A stretch of DNA of 64,000 bases from Lentzea aerocolonigenes. Lineage in GTDB: Bacteria; Actinomycetota; Actinomycetes; Mycobacteriales; Pseudonocardiaceae. This document shows, in pieces, positions 32,087 through 39,662 of the stretch. Position numbers and translations under genes: made by a program. The stretch covers positions 21,505-85,504 of the forward strand of contig NZ_BBOJ01000036.1 in assembly GCF_000974445.1 (NCBI RefSeq), read 5' to 3'. Below the pieces are notes generated by a model. It did no database searches and was not told the DNA's origin. It saw only the letters and a list, made by a program, of their open reading frames with translations. Positions within the stretch are counted from its first letter, which is position 1. Every line of letters begins with the position of its first letter.

Positions 32087-33270
32087 TCCGAGCTCCCGTG
32101 AATGTCGTATCCGTCTGACCAAACGCCGGTGGACAGGAAGTCCGCGGCCAAGCGAGCACGCTCACGCACCGACGTCATGTCGTTGCCGAGGAACGTCACG
32201 TGCCCGACCTTCCGGCCCGGCCGTTCCTCCTTGCCGTACAGGTGCACGTGCGCGTCCGGGAACCGGGCGAACAGGTGGTGCACGCGCTCGTCCGGGCCCA
32301 TCGCCGGAGGCTCGGAGGCACCCAGCACGTTCGCCATCACCACGGCCGGCGCCATCAGGTCGGTGCGGCCCAGCGGGTAGTCGAGGACGGCCCGCAGGTG
32401 CTGCTCGAACTGGGACGTGCGCGCGCCCTCGATCGACCAGTGGCCCGAGTTGTGCGGACGCATCGCGAGCTCGTTCACGACCACGCCGTCCGCGGTCTCG
32501 AACAGCTCGACGGCCAGCACGCCCACCACGCCCAGCGCGTCGGCGACCTTCAGGGCCAGCTCCTGGGCCGCAGCACCGTCCAGCCCCGGAGCAGGCGCGA
32601 GGACCTCGACGCAGATGCCCTCGGACTGCACGGTCTCGACGACCGGCCACGCCGCGCCCTGGCCGAACGGCGAGCGCGCCACCACGGCCGCGAGCTCGCG
32701 GCGCATCGGCACGCACTGCTCGACCATCAGCGGCGTCCCGGCCTCCAGCAGCTCCGGCACGACCAGCTCGGCGCTGTGCGGCTGGTTCAGCATCCACACG
32801 CCGCGGCCGTCGTACCCGCCGCGGATCGCCTTCAGCACGCACGGCCAGCCGTGCTCGGCGCCGAAGCGGAGCACGTCGCGGACGTCGTGCACCTCGGCGA
32901 ACGGCGGCACCGGCAGGCCCAGCTCGGCCAGGCGCACGCGCATCTTCAGCTTGTCCTGCGCGTACTGCAGCGCGTCCGGGCCGGGGTGCACCTTCACGCC
33001 CTCGGCCACCAGCGCGCGCAGGTGCTCGGACGGCACGTGCTCGTGGTCGAACGTGACGACCTCGCAGCCCTTCGCGAACGCGCGCAACGCGTCCAGGTCG
33101 GTGTGCGTGCCGAGCACCACGTCCCGCGCGACGAGGGCGGCGGGGTCGTTCTCGGAGACGGCGAGCACGCGCAGCGACTGACCGAGCGGGATCGCGGCCT
33201 GGTGCGTCATGCGGGCGAGCTGCCCGCCGCCGATCATTCCGACGACGGGGAGACGGGTACGGGAGTCCAC
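32083..33270 (-). CDS. purK: N5-carboxyaminoimidazole ribonucleotide synthetase
   Basis: Purine synthesis: ATP-dependent carboxylation of AIR to N5-CAIR, feeding PurE. The 395-residue ATP-grasp enzyme begins PVVGMIGGGQLARMTHQAAI, has VVTFDHEHVPSEHLRALVAE, and PCVLKAIRGGYDGRGVWMLN with the ATP-binding lysine and glycine loop. The C-terminal part has VVNELAMRPHNSGHWSIEGA (metal and carboxylate-binding Asn) and ALGVVGVLAVELFET. GTG 33270 is the start. The 5' end is crossed by the frame of a neighbouring pseudogene remnant. It forms an operon with purE. Confidence 0.96.
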   Translation of the reverse strand: MDSRTRLPVVGMIGGGQLARMTHQAAIPLGQSLRVLAVSENDPAALVARDVVLGTHTDLDALRAFAKGCEVVTFDHEHVPSEHLRALVAEGVKVHPGPDALQYAQDKLKMRVRLAELGLPVPPFAEVHDVRDVLRFGAEHGWPCVLKAIRGGYDGRGVWMLNQPHSAELVVPELLEAGTPLMVEQCVPMRRELAAVVARSPFGQGAAWPVVETVQSEGICVEVLAPAPGLDGAAAQELALKVADALGVVGVLAVELFETADGVVVNELAMRPHNSGHWSIEGARTSQFEQHLRAVLDYPLGRTDLMAPAVVMANVLGASEPPAMGPDERVHHLFARFPDAHVHLYGKEERPGRKVGHVTFLGNDMTSVRERARLAADFLSTGVWSDGYDIHGSSE

Positions 33271-33289
33271 GGTTCAGGCATCCTACCTG

Positions 33290-33452
33290 CGGCTTCTCCG
33301 GCACTCACGAGCAGAGCCAGCCGCCGCGCGGTGACGCTGCCCTCGGGTGCGACGTGGATCACGAGTCGCTGGTCGTGCTCGGGTGCGCCGAGCACCTCGC
33401 AGTCGAACTCCAGCAGCCCCGCCACCGGGTGCCGCACCTGCTGAACGGCCTC
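33290..33452 (-). pseudogene. Remnant of an MmyB-like (XRE family) regulator, C-terminal end only
   Basis: The minus-strand frame reads VRHPVAGLLEFDCEVLGAPE then HDQRLVIHVAPEGSVTARRL. This is the final beta-strands of the ligand-binding domain of XRE regulators of the MmyB type, where HP-x-x-G-x-L-x-L-x-x-E and Q-x-L-V-x-x-x-A-x-x-G-S are usual. The helix-turn-helix and the first two thirds of the domain are absent. The remaining frame then runs into the start of purK (stop 33234). Upstream, similarity stops at a 12-bp inverted repeat, beyond which lies a fragment of an unrelated gene in the opposite direction. Confidence 0.65.
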
Positions 33453-33477
33453 ACCCCCAGGGAGACCGTTCAGCAGG
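33437..33477. repeat. 12-bp inverted repeat at the junction of two gene remnants
   Basis: CCTGCTGAACGG (33437-33448) and its exact complement (33466-33477) flank 17 bases. The similarity to the regulator stops, and that to the epimerase begins, within this repeat. It may be where the deletion that removed both N-terminal halves was resolved, or a hairpin created by it. Confidence 0.6.
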
Positions 33478-33587
33478 CGTTCGACCCGTGGCACGGAATC
33501 GTGTCGACGACCCGCGCGCAACAGGTGCTCGGGTTCCGCCCGCACTACCCCTCGGCGTGGGCGGCGGCGGTGTCCGGCGTGCTCTGA
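33453..33587 (+). pseudogene. Remnant of a nucleoside-sugar epimerase, C-terminal end only
   Basis: The plus-strand frame TPRETVQQAFDPWHGIVSTT followed by RAQQVLGFRPHYPSAWAAAV and ending SGVL is the typical C-terminus of short-chain NAD-dependent epimerase/dehydratases, where FDPWHGIVST and LGFRPRY recur. About 45 codons survive, with a normal stop at 33585-33587. The Rossmann domain and catalytic YxxxK are missing. The frame is open back to 33354, but that part is simply the opposite strand of the regulator remnant. Its end overlaps the last 43 bases of the convergent ABC permease gene. Confidence 0.65.
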
Positions 33588-34507
33588 ACGGGTGCCGGAG
33601 CGGAATCAGGCGCGGGATCAGGCGCGGGTTCGGTCCTGATGCGACGGTGGGAGCGCGACGGCTTCCACCCTCCGCCGCGCCGGAGCAAGCGGAACGTCAC
33701 GTAGAACAGCCCGGCGGCCATCAGCGCGAACAACCCGAACTCCATGAACTGGAAGAGTCCGAGCCGCCCGATCGGCTGGTAGTCGACGTACGTTCCGATG
33801 GCGGCCTTCGAGCTGCGCATGCAGGTACCGACGTTGGGCATCTTCGCGCACTGCTCGGTCACGTCCACCGGGTCGAGATCGGGCCCGATGAACCCGCCAC
33901 CGAGATCCGTCGAGGCTCCCGGCACGTCCGGGGTGTTCTCCCAGCGGGCGATCTCGCGCCTCGCCGGCAGGTAGTGGTCGCGCACGAACGCGGCCACCAC
34001 GGCGCGGACGACGACGTAGGCCACCAGCGTCGCCGCCATCGCCGTCACCACGTGCCGGGACAGCAGGCCGATGAGCAGGCCGAGCGCGAAACCAAAGATC
34101 GCGTAGCCGGCCTGCACGACCGGGCTCCCCTCGAACGCCGCCCACGACTGCTGCCTGCCGATGAACCCGCCGCCGAACCCGATCACCCCGCCCAGCACCA
34201 CGGCCAGCGCGCCCAGCAGCAGAGCCTTGCCGCGCACCCACTGCACCGGGGTGACGTCCTGGCCCCACGCCACGAAGTAGGTGCGCTCCTCGAGTTCCCT
34301 GGCGATCAGCGGGGCACCCCAGAACACGCCGATCACACCGCCGAACGCGACCTGCACGGCGAGCCCGTAGAAGCCCGCCAGCAGCATCGAGCCCACCGGC
34401 CCGCCCTCCGTCGAGACGAGGACGAACGCCGCGACCAGCGCGAGGACCGAGGTACCGATGATCATCCACCGGTGCTGACGCCAGGTCAGCCACACGAACG
34501 CGCTCAC
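33545..34507 (-). CDS. ABC transporter permease (ABC-2-like)
   Basis: Integral membrane partner of the ATPase encoded just upstream; 320 residues. It begins WLTWRQHRWMIIGTSVLALV and has about six hydrophobic segments, including LAVQVAFGGVIGVFWGAPLI, ALLLGALAVVLGGVIGFGGG and FMEFGLFALMAAGLFYVTF. The motif IARELEERTYFVAWGQDVTP after the second segment is typical of these exporters. A sizeable extracytoplasmic loop with two cysteines (TEQCAKMPNVGTCMRSS) precedes the last segment. The proline-rich tail overlaps the epimerase remnant. GTG 34507 overlaps the ATPase stop by four bases. The substrate is unknown; GntR-linked systems of this type often confer envelope or antibiotic stress tolerance. 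Confidence 0.87.
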   Translation of the reverse strand: MSAFVWLTWRQHRWMIIGTSVLALVAAFVLVSTEGGPVGSMLLAGFYGLAVQVAFGGVIGVFWGAPLIARELEERTYFVAWGQDVTPVQWVRGKALLLGALAVVLGGVIGFGGGFIGRQQSWAAFEGSPVVQAGYAIFGFALGLLIGLLSRHVVTAMAATLVAYVVVRAVVAAFVRDHYLPARREIARWENTPDVPGASTDLGGGFIGPDLDPVDVTEQCAKMPNVGTCMRSSKAAIGTYVDYQPIGRLGLFQFMEFGLFALMAAGLFYVTFRLLRRGGGWKPSRSHRRIRTEPAPDPAPDSAPAPVQSTPDTAAAHAEG

Positions 34508-35298
34508 GCCACACGCTCCAGGTGCGCCACGACCAGCTCCTCCAGCGTCACGTACCGCGCGGTCCACGGTTCGTCGACCTGCGTGCCGCCGGAACGCACC
34601 AGGAACTGCGACTGCGACTGACTGTGCTTCGCCAGCACCACGGGTCCTTCCACGGGCGGTTCCGGGTCACGCGGACCGGTGTAGAGAACGTGTTCTTCCA
34701 GCAGCTCGTCGGTGTCGCCGTCCACCAGGAGCCGTCCGCCGGAGAGCAGCAGCAACCGGTCCGCGACGCCGCCGATCTCCGCGACGACGTGCGTGGAGAA
34801 GATCAACGTCATCCCGTTGTCGCTGACCTCGGTCAGCAACTCCCGCATGACCTTCCTGCGCGCGAGCGGGTCCAGTTCGGACATCGGCTCGTCCAGCAGC
34901 AGCACGTCGGGACGGGATCCCAGGGCCAACGCGAGCGTCACGTGCGTGCGCTGGCCACCGGACAGGTCGCCGACCTGGAGCTTGCGCGGCACCTTGAACC
35001 TGGTGAGCCAGTCGTCGGCGCGCTTGTGGTCCCAGATGGTGTTCATGCGGCGGCCGAACTCCAGGACGTCCGGCACCTCGAAGTTCTTGTACATCGGCTT
35101 GTGCTGGGGCACGTACGCCACGCGACCGGCGATCGACGTGTGTCCCGACCGCGGTGGCAGGTGCCCGGCCAGCACGTTCAGCAGCGTCGACTTGCCGGAG
35201 CCGTTGGCGCCGACCAGGGCCGTGACGCTGCCCGGCGGCAGTTCGAAGGAGACGTCTCGCACCGCCCACTTCGACACTTCGGCCGCGACCACGCTCAT
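34504..35298 (-). CDS. ABC transporter ATP-binding protein
   Basis: Energises the adjacent permease. 264 residues with Walker A GANGSGKSTLLNVLAG, the Q-loop region AYVPQHKPMYKNFEVPDVLE, signature DLSGGQRTHVTLALAL, Walker B DVLLLDEPMSELDPLARR and the switch His in TLIFSTHVVAEIGG. All catalytic residues are present. The C-terminal 60 residues are an extra domain rich in Pro and Gln (AKHSQSQSQFLV). ATG 35298 overlaps the GntR stop by four bases, and its own stop overlaps the permease start, so the three genes form one tightly coupled leftward operon. Confidence 0.94.
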   Translation of the reverse strand: MSVVAAEVSKWAVRDVSFELPPGSVTALVGANGSGKSTLLNVLAGHLPPRSGHTSIAGRVAYVPQHKPMYKNFEVPDVLEFGRRMNTIWDHKRADDWLTRFKVPRKLQVGDLSGGQRTHVTLALALGSRPDVLLLDEPMSELDPLARRKVMRELLTEVSDNGMTLIFSTHVVAEIGGVADRLLLLSGGRLLVDGDTDELLEEHVLYTGPRDPEPPVEGPVVLAKHSQSQSQFLVRSGGTQVDEPWTARYVTLEELVVAHLERVA

Positions 35299-35681
35299 TG
35301 CGCTCCCCCACTCAGCCCTTCGCGCAGCAGCGCGAAGATGTCCTCGTCCTCCAACCCGGCGGAGCGTGCTTCGGCGATCCACGCGGCGAGCTTGGCGCGC
35401 AGCGGGTCCAGGTCCTCGGGGACGGCGGACCCCAAGGAGGCCTTGACGAACGTGCCGGAGCCCTGGCGCGCCTCGACGAGCCCCGCGAGCTCGAGCTCGC
35501 GGTAGGCCTTCAGCACGGTGTTCGCGTTCACCCCGCTGGTCGCGACGACGTCGCGGACCGTCGGCAGCCGATCGCCCGGCTGCAACCAGCCGAGCCTCAG
35601 AGCCTCCCTGACCTGCTGACTGAGCTGCAGGTACGCCGGAAAACCACTGCCGCGGTCGACGTGGAACTCGACCACACACAC
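35295..35681 (-). CDS. GntR-family regulator, YtrA-type
   Basis: A short 128-residue GntR protein controlling the downstream ABC genes. The winged helix starts FPAYLQLSQQVREALRLGWL, with GDRLPTVRDVVATSGVNANT as the recognition helix and VLKAYRELELAGLVEARQGS with the GTFV wing. After it there is only a small helical tail (LRAKLAAWIAEARSAGLEDE), as in the YtrA subfamily, so no classical effector domain. The start is GTG 35681 or 35675; the sequence before it contains a dyad suited to autoregulation (35691-35718). Co-transcribed with the transporter genes. Confidence 0.92.
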   Translation of the reverse strand: MCVVEFHVDRGSGFPAYLQLSQQVREALRLGWLQPGDRLPTVRDVVATSGVNANTVLKAYRELELAGLVEARQGSGTFVKASLGSAVPEDLDPLRAKLAAWIAEARSAGLEDEDIFALLREGLSGGAQ

Positions 35682-35690
35682 TCCCCAGAT

Positions 35691-35718
35691 TGTTCTAGTG
35701 AACTAAGACAATAGAACA
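35691..35718 (-). promoter_or_regulatory. Candidate GntR operator
   Basis: TGTTCTA (35691-35697) and TAGAACA (35712-35718) form a perfect dyad with a 14-base centre. An overlapping imperfect dyad, TGTTCTAGT/ACTAAGACA, covers 35691-35710. It sits ten bases upstream of the GntR start codon, so binding there would block initiation of the transporter operon. Binding by this GntR protein is inferred from position. Confidence 0.55.
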
Positions 35719-35738
35719 CTTGTCCACATCTGAAAAGT

Positions 35739-35787
35739 CACGCGGGAGCCCTACGTACCGTTCTGCGGTACGTAGGGCTCCCGCGTG
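35739..35787. terminator. Perfect 22-bp hairpin after the GGDEF-like gene
   Basis: Arms 35739-35760 and 35766-35787 are perfectly complementary (ACGCGGGAGCCCTACGTACC in the core) with a five-base loop. It lies 43 bases beyond the stop of the leftward GGDEF-like gene and just before the GntR operator, insulating the ABC operon from read-through. The stem is far longer than needed for termination and shares GGGCTCCCGCG with the hairpin at 51931-51957. Confidence 0.75.
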
Positions 35788-35829
35788 CAGTGGGGGAACG
35801 GGGAGGGAGCGGGCGCGGGACAGGGGGAG

Positions 35830-36597
35830 TCAGCGCCCGAGCGAGGTGAGGAGGGCGCACGCCTCGGCGTGCGTGTCGGGGAGGCGTTCGGTCCAGACCT
35901 TCGCGGGGCCGGTCGGCCGGACGTTGGGGTCGTCCGCCAGGCGGTCTGCCGCCAGGACGCGCAGGTTGGAGACGCGGCGTGCGAGGGTTTCGTCGCGACG
36001 CACCAGGACAGCGGCCACACACGGACCCAGGCTCGCCAGCGTCTCGCCGCCGTCGAAGACCGTGCGCAACGCGTCGGACACGAGCGTCATCGCGACGACG
36101 CGCGACCAGCCGGACGCCCGGTGCACGTCGAGGCGCAGCAGCACGACGGCGTAGTCGAGCGGCGCGACGGGCGTCTCCCGGTACACCTCGCCCAGCCGTG
36201 TCCGCAGGTAAGCGGCTGTCGCCAGCCCGGTCAGAGGATCCTCGGCCGCGCAGTCGCCGGCCTGCTTCGTCACCACGTCCGCCCATCCCAGCGCTGTCAT
36301 GCGCACCATCCGCGAAGGGAGCGCGTCGACGTTCGGCGACACGATGTGCGACGCGTCGGTCAGCACCGCGTGCAGCGCGGCCAGGTCCAGCAGCGTCTCG
36401 CTGAGGCCGGCACCAGCCTCGGCACGAGCGCGGCCCAGCCGGACCAGCGCGTCGCCGGGGTCGGTGTTCTCCAGCATCGCCGCGCACACCTCGTCGACCT
36501 CGGCGAGCGGCCAGTCTGCGGGGAACGCCCAGCCGGCAGCCATGGTGGCGGTCCGCCACCTCGACTTCAGCAGGCGTTCCGCTTGTGCGACACCCAC
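35830..36597 (-). CDS. Degenerate GGDEF-like domain protein
   Basis: A 255-residue soluble protein. The N-terminal half is helical (VCAAMLENTDPGDALVRLGR and ETLLDLAALHAVLTDASHIV). At about residue 120 comes DPLTGLATAAYLRTRLGEVY, the classic entry motif of GGDEF diguanylate cyclase domains. The following strands are recognisable (DYAVVLLRLDVHRASG), but where GG(D/E)EF should stand the sequence is LGPCVAAVLVRRDE, so no cyclase activity is expected. Such proteins may bind nucleotides or serve as scaffolds. GTG 36597 has AAGGGAG upstream. It is divergent from the sigma-factor gene, and a regulatory link between them is possible but unproven. Confidence 0.7.
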   Translation of the reverse strand: MGVAQAERLLKSRWRTATMAAGWAFPADWPLAEVDEVCAAMLENTDPGDALVRLGRARAEAGAGLSETLLDLAALHAVLTDASHIVSPNVDALPSRMVRMTALGWADVVTKQAGDCAAEDPLTGLATAAYLRTRLGEVYRETPVAPLDYAVVLLRLDVHRASGWSRVVAMTLVSDALRTVFDGGETLASLGPCVAAVLVRRDETLARRVSNLRVLAADRLADDPNVRPTGPAKVWTERLPDTHAEACALLTSLGR

Positions 36598-36736
36598 CCG
36601 GTCTCCCTTCAGCTCTCCCGATTCCAGGTGGGAAACGCACTAGCCGAAGGTTCATGACGCAACCCGCGCGGGGGATTCAGATGACTGTTCGTGGCGCCGT
36701 AGGTCACACTGAGCGCCGCGAGGAGGGACACGAGAC

Positions 36737-38950
36737 TTGGCGACCGTTCCTGCAGACGTCCAGGGGCCCAGCGACGCGGAACTGATCGAGTCCGTGCGCG
36801 AAGGGACCATCGACGCCTACGGCCAGTTGTACGAACGGCACGTCTCGGCGGCCTACAACCTCGCCCGCCAGTTGGCCCGCTCGCAGGCCGAGGCCGACGA
36901 CCTCGTGTCGGAGGCGTTCGCGAAGGTCCTGGACACGCTGCGGGCCGGTCGCGGGCCCGACTCGGCGTTTCGCGCGTACCTGCTCACGGCGCTTCGGCAC
37001 ACCGCCTACGACAAGACCCGGCGGGACAAGAAGGTCGACCTCACCGAGGACATGACCGACGTCGCGCCGCCCGTGGCGTTCAGCGACACCGCGGTGGCCG
37101 GGCTGGAGCGGTCCATGGCCGCCCGCGCGTTCGCCGCGTTGCCGGAGCGCTGGCAGATGGTCCTCTGGCACACCGAGATCGAGGGTCAGTCGCCCGCCGA
37201 GGTCGCCCCGCTGCTCGGGCTGACGGCCAACGGCGTGTCCGCGCTCGCCTACCGCGCCCGCGAGGGCCTCAAGCAGCAGTACCTGCAGATGCACCTGGCC
37301 GACACCGACGCGGAACGGTGCCGGGCGACCGTCGACCGGCTCGGGGCCTGGACGCGCGCGGGTCTGTCCAAGCGCGAGGCGACCCAGGTCGAGACGCACC
37401 TCGACGAGTGCGGGCGGTGCCGGGCCCTGGCCGCGGAGCTCGCGGACGTCAACGGCGCGTTGCGGATCTTCGTCGCCCCGCTGGTGCTGGGTGTGGGCGC
37501 CACGACGTACCTGGTGGCGGCGGGTACGACCACGGCCGTCGTCGGCGCCGGAGCGGCTGCCGGTGGCGCGGGCGCGGTCGGTGCCTCGATTCCCCGGCAA
37601 CTCGTCACCGTCGGTGGTTCCGCCGCCGCCGTGGCCGCGGCCGTGGTGATCGCGCTGACCGCGGGCGGCAGCGACCAGCAGACGCCGGCCGTGCAGGCCA
37701 TCGAACCGCCTCCACCAGCGGTGACACAGGTCCAGCCGAAGCCGCCCTCGCCGCAGCCACCGCCTCCGCCGGCACCGGCGGTCCCCTCGCCGACTCCGAG
37801 TCCGAGCCCGAGTCCGAGCCCGTCGCCGCCTTCACCGGCACCCGCGCCACCTGCTCCCTCCCCGGCTCCGACACCGACGCCCGCGCCGCCGTCGCTCACG
37901 CCGACCACGCCGAGCGGGTTCACGCTCACGCCCGGCGAGGCGCCCAAGGACTTCCCGATCACCGTCCGGAACACCGGCGGCTCCGCGGCCCCGCCCGCGA
38001 CCATGTCGCTGAACCTGCCACCGGGCGTGCTGTCGACCGGCGGGCCTGCGTCGTTCGCCGCGCGCCTGCTGCAACCCGACGGATCAGCCGACCAGACCGT
38101 GAACTGCCCGGCGGGCGGCGGCACGATCACCTGCTCGACACCGCAGGGCATCGCGCCCGGCGGGCAGGCGACGTTCCTGTTCCGGCTCCAGGCCACACCC
38201 GACGCCCAGCCGGGCACGATCACCGGCACGATCAGCGCGGGGGCGTCGATCTCGGTCAACGTCAGCGTCGCCGTCGACGTGCCTCCGATCAACGACGACA
38301 TCGAGCTCACCGTCTCGACGTGGCACGAGATCTACTGGGACCCGCGCGTGGACGTGCAGGTCCGCAACAAGGGCCCGCGCGGCGGCACGCTGAAGCTGGA
38401 CGTGTCGTCGTCGGAGAACATCGTGGTGTTCACGCCGTGCCGCGAGTGCTCGCGGACGGACAAGAACTCGATCCACTGCGTCACCGACCTGGACAAGGGC
38501 GGCCAGTTCCGGATGTCCGTGTGGGCGTTCGGACTGCCGCACCGGGGCGGGACGATCACCGTCACGGCGACGCTGGGCAACGCGACGAAGACCGTGACCG
38601 TGCCGGTGAAGCTGCACCCGGACCACCCGCCGGTCGTGGACCCGGTGAAACCGCCGGACCCCACCACGACGACCGTGCCGCCGACGACGACCACGACGCC
38701 GCCGCCGGTGAAGCCGATCGAGCCGACGAAGCCCGGCACGCCCGTGGTGCCGACCCCGACCGTGCCCACGCCGACGCTGCCGACGGTGCTCCCGCCGTCG
38801 ACCACCGTGCCGACGCCGACGGTGCCGCCGTCGACGCCAGTGCCGACGGCTCCTCCGCCGACCTCCGAACCGTGCCAGCCGTGGCCCGGCTTGCGCCCGC
38901 CGTTGATCCCGGATCTGCTGGGGTGGCCCTGCGAGCCGGCGCGGAGTTGA
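36737..38950 (+). CDS. ECF-type sigma factor fused to zinc-finger anti-sigma-like, membrane and extracytoplasmic domains
   Basis: Predicted membrane-tethered sigma factor of 737 residues. Sigma region 2 spans about 13-80 (GTIDAYGQLYERHVSAAYNL, then DDLVSEAFAKVLDTL); region 4 spans about 125-180 (ERWQMVLWHTEIEGQSPAEV, GVSALAYRAREGLKQQYL). A zinc-finger motif HLDECGRC follows near 219-226, as in anti-sigma factors. Hydrophobic segments FVAPLVLGVGATTYLVAAG and VGGSAAAVAAAVVIALTAGG (about 245-310) come next. A Pro/Ser linker, beta-rich repeats of the DUF11-like kind, and a Pro/Thr tail would lie outside. TTG 36737 has AGGAGGG nine bases upstream. No separate anti-sigma gene adjoins it. Confidence 0.85.
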   Translation: MATVPADVQGPSDAELIESVREGTIDAYGQLYERHVSAAYNLARQLARSQAEADDLVSEAFAKVLDTLRAGRGPDSAFRAYLLTALRHTAYDKTRRDKKVDLTEDMTDVAPPVAFSDTAVAGLERSMAARAFAALPERWQMVLWHTEIEGQSPAEVAPLLGLTANGVSALAYRAREGLKQQYLQMHLADTDAERCRATVDRLGAWTRAGLSKREATQVETHLDECGRCRALAAELADVNGALRIFVAPLVLGVGATTYLVAAGTTTAVVGAGAAAGGAGAVGASIPRQLVTVGGSAAAVAAAVVIALTAGGSDQQTPAVQAIEPPPPAVTQVQPKPPSPQPPPPPAPAVPSPTPSPSPSPSPSPPSPAPAPPAPSPAPTPTPAPPSLTPTTPSGFTLTPGEAPKDFPITVRNTGGSAAPPATMSLNLPPGVLSTGGPASFAARLLQPDGSADQTVNCPAGGGTITCSTPQGIAPGGQATFLFRLQATPDAQPGTITGTISAGASISVNVSVAVDVPPINDDIELTVSTWHEIYWDPRVDVQVRNKGPRGGTLKLDVSSSENIVVFTPCRECSRTDKNSIHCVTDLDKGGQFRMSVWAFGLPHRGGTITVTATLGNATKTVTVPVKLHPDHPPVVDPVKPPDPTTTTVPPTTTTTPPPVKPIEPTKPGTPVVPTPTVPTPTLPTVLPPSTTVPTPTVPPSTPVPTAPPPTSEPCQPWPGLRPPLIPDLLGWPCEPARS

Positions 38951-39059
38951 TCAAAAGTTGATCTTTCTTCGTCACTGAACGTGCAGGTCAGACACCTCTG
39001 AGTGGCGAAAGGTAACACCCGGAGGCAAGCACCGTTATCTTGATCCGTAAGCTGGCGCG

Positions 39060-39662
39060 GTGCTGCCAGTCGTACGCCGTGCCATGAGCCGGTTGCCAGA
39101 ACCACTCCAGTTCCTGCTGCACAAGCACCGCGAGATGATCCGGTTCGCAGTGGTCGGCGGCACAACGTTCCTCGTCGACAACGGCGTCTGGTACGCGCTC
39201 AAGCTCACGGTGCTGACGGACAAGGTCGTCACGGCCAAGGTCATCGGCGTGCTGGTGGCGATCATCGCCTCGTACGTGCTGTCCCGCGAATGGTCCTTCC
39301 ACACCCGCGGCGGCCGCGAGCGTCACCACGAGGCCGCACTGTTCTTCCTGGTCAGCGGCCTGGGCGTGGCGATCAACATCGTTCCGCTGTGGCTGTCGCG
39401 GCACCTGATCGGTCTCCAGGCCCCGTTCGTCTCGGCGATGACCGAGGAGATCGCGGACTTCGTGTCGGGCTCGATCATCGGCATGCTGCTCGCGACCGGC
39501 TTCAAGTTCTGGGCGATGCGACGCTGGGTGTTTCCCGACGCCGGCGCTCGTCCGGACCGCCGCGTTCACCCGATCTCCGTAGACTCGTCCCGTGTCTCTA
39601 GCCGAAACAGTGGTCTCCCGGTTTCCGGAGCCGATCCGGTCGATCGCGCTGAAGCATCGTGA
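39060..39662 (+). CDS. GtrA-family membrane protein (first of tandem pair)
   Basis: GtrA proteins are four-helix membrane proteins linked to moving polyprenyl-phosphate sugars across the membrane or supporting glycosylation. This copy has about 200 residues: REMIRFAVVGGTTFLVDNGV, VVTAKVIGVLVAIIASYVLS, REWSFHTRGGRERHHEAALF and IADFVSGSIIGMLLATGFKF. After RRWVFPDAG comes a tail of about 40 residues with no family character that reads through the start of the next gene, giving a 71-base overlap. GTG 39060 is used, and ATG 39084 is possible. It holds the position of Rv3277. It probably serves the wall glycan genes at 12-25 kb. Confidence 0.88.
   Translation: MLPVVRRAMSRLPEPLQFLLHKHREMIRFAVVGGTTFLVDNGVWYALKLTVLTDKVVTAKVIGVLVAIIASYVLSREWSFHTRGGRERHHEAALFFLVSGLGVAINIVPLWLSRHLIGLQAPFVSAMTEEIADFVSGSIIGMLLATGFKFWAMRRWVFPDAGARPDRRVHPISVDSSRVSSRNSGLPVSGADPVDRAEAS

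Noticed and set aside
33354..33452. Extending the epimerase remnant upstream to a start at 33354
   Set aside because: That part is the opposite strand of the regulator remnant and has no epimerase character, so an intact small gene of 77 codons is unlikely.
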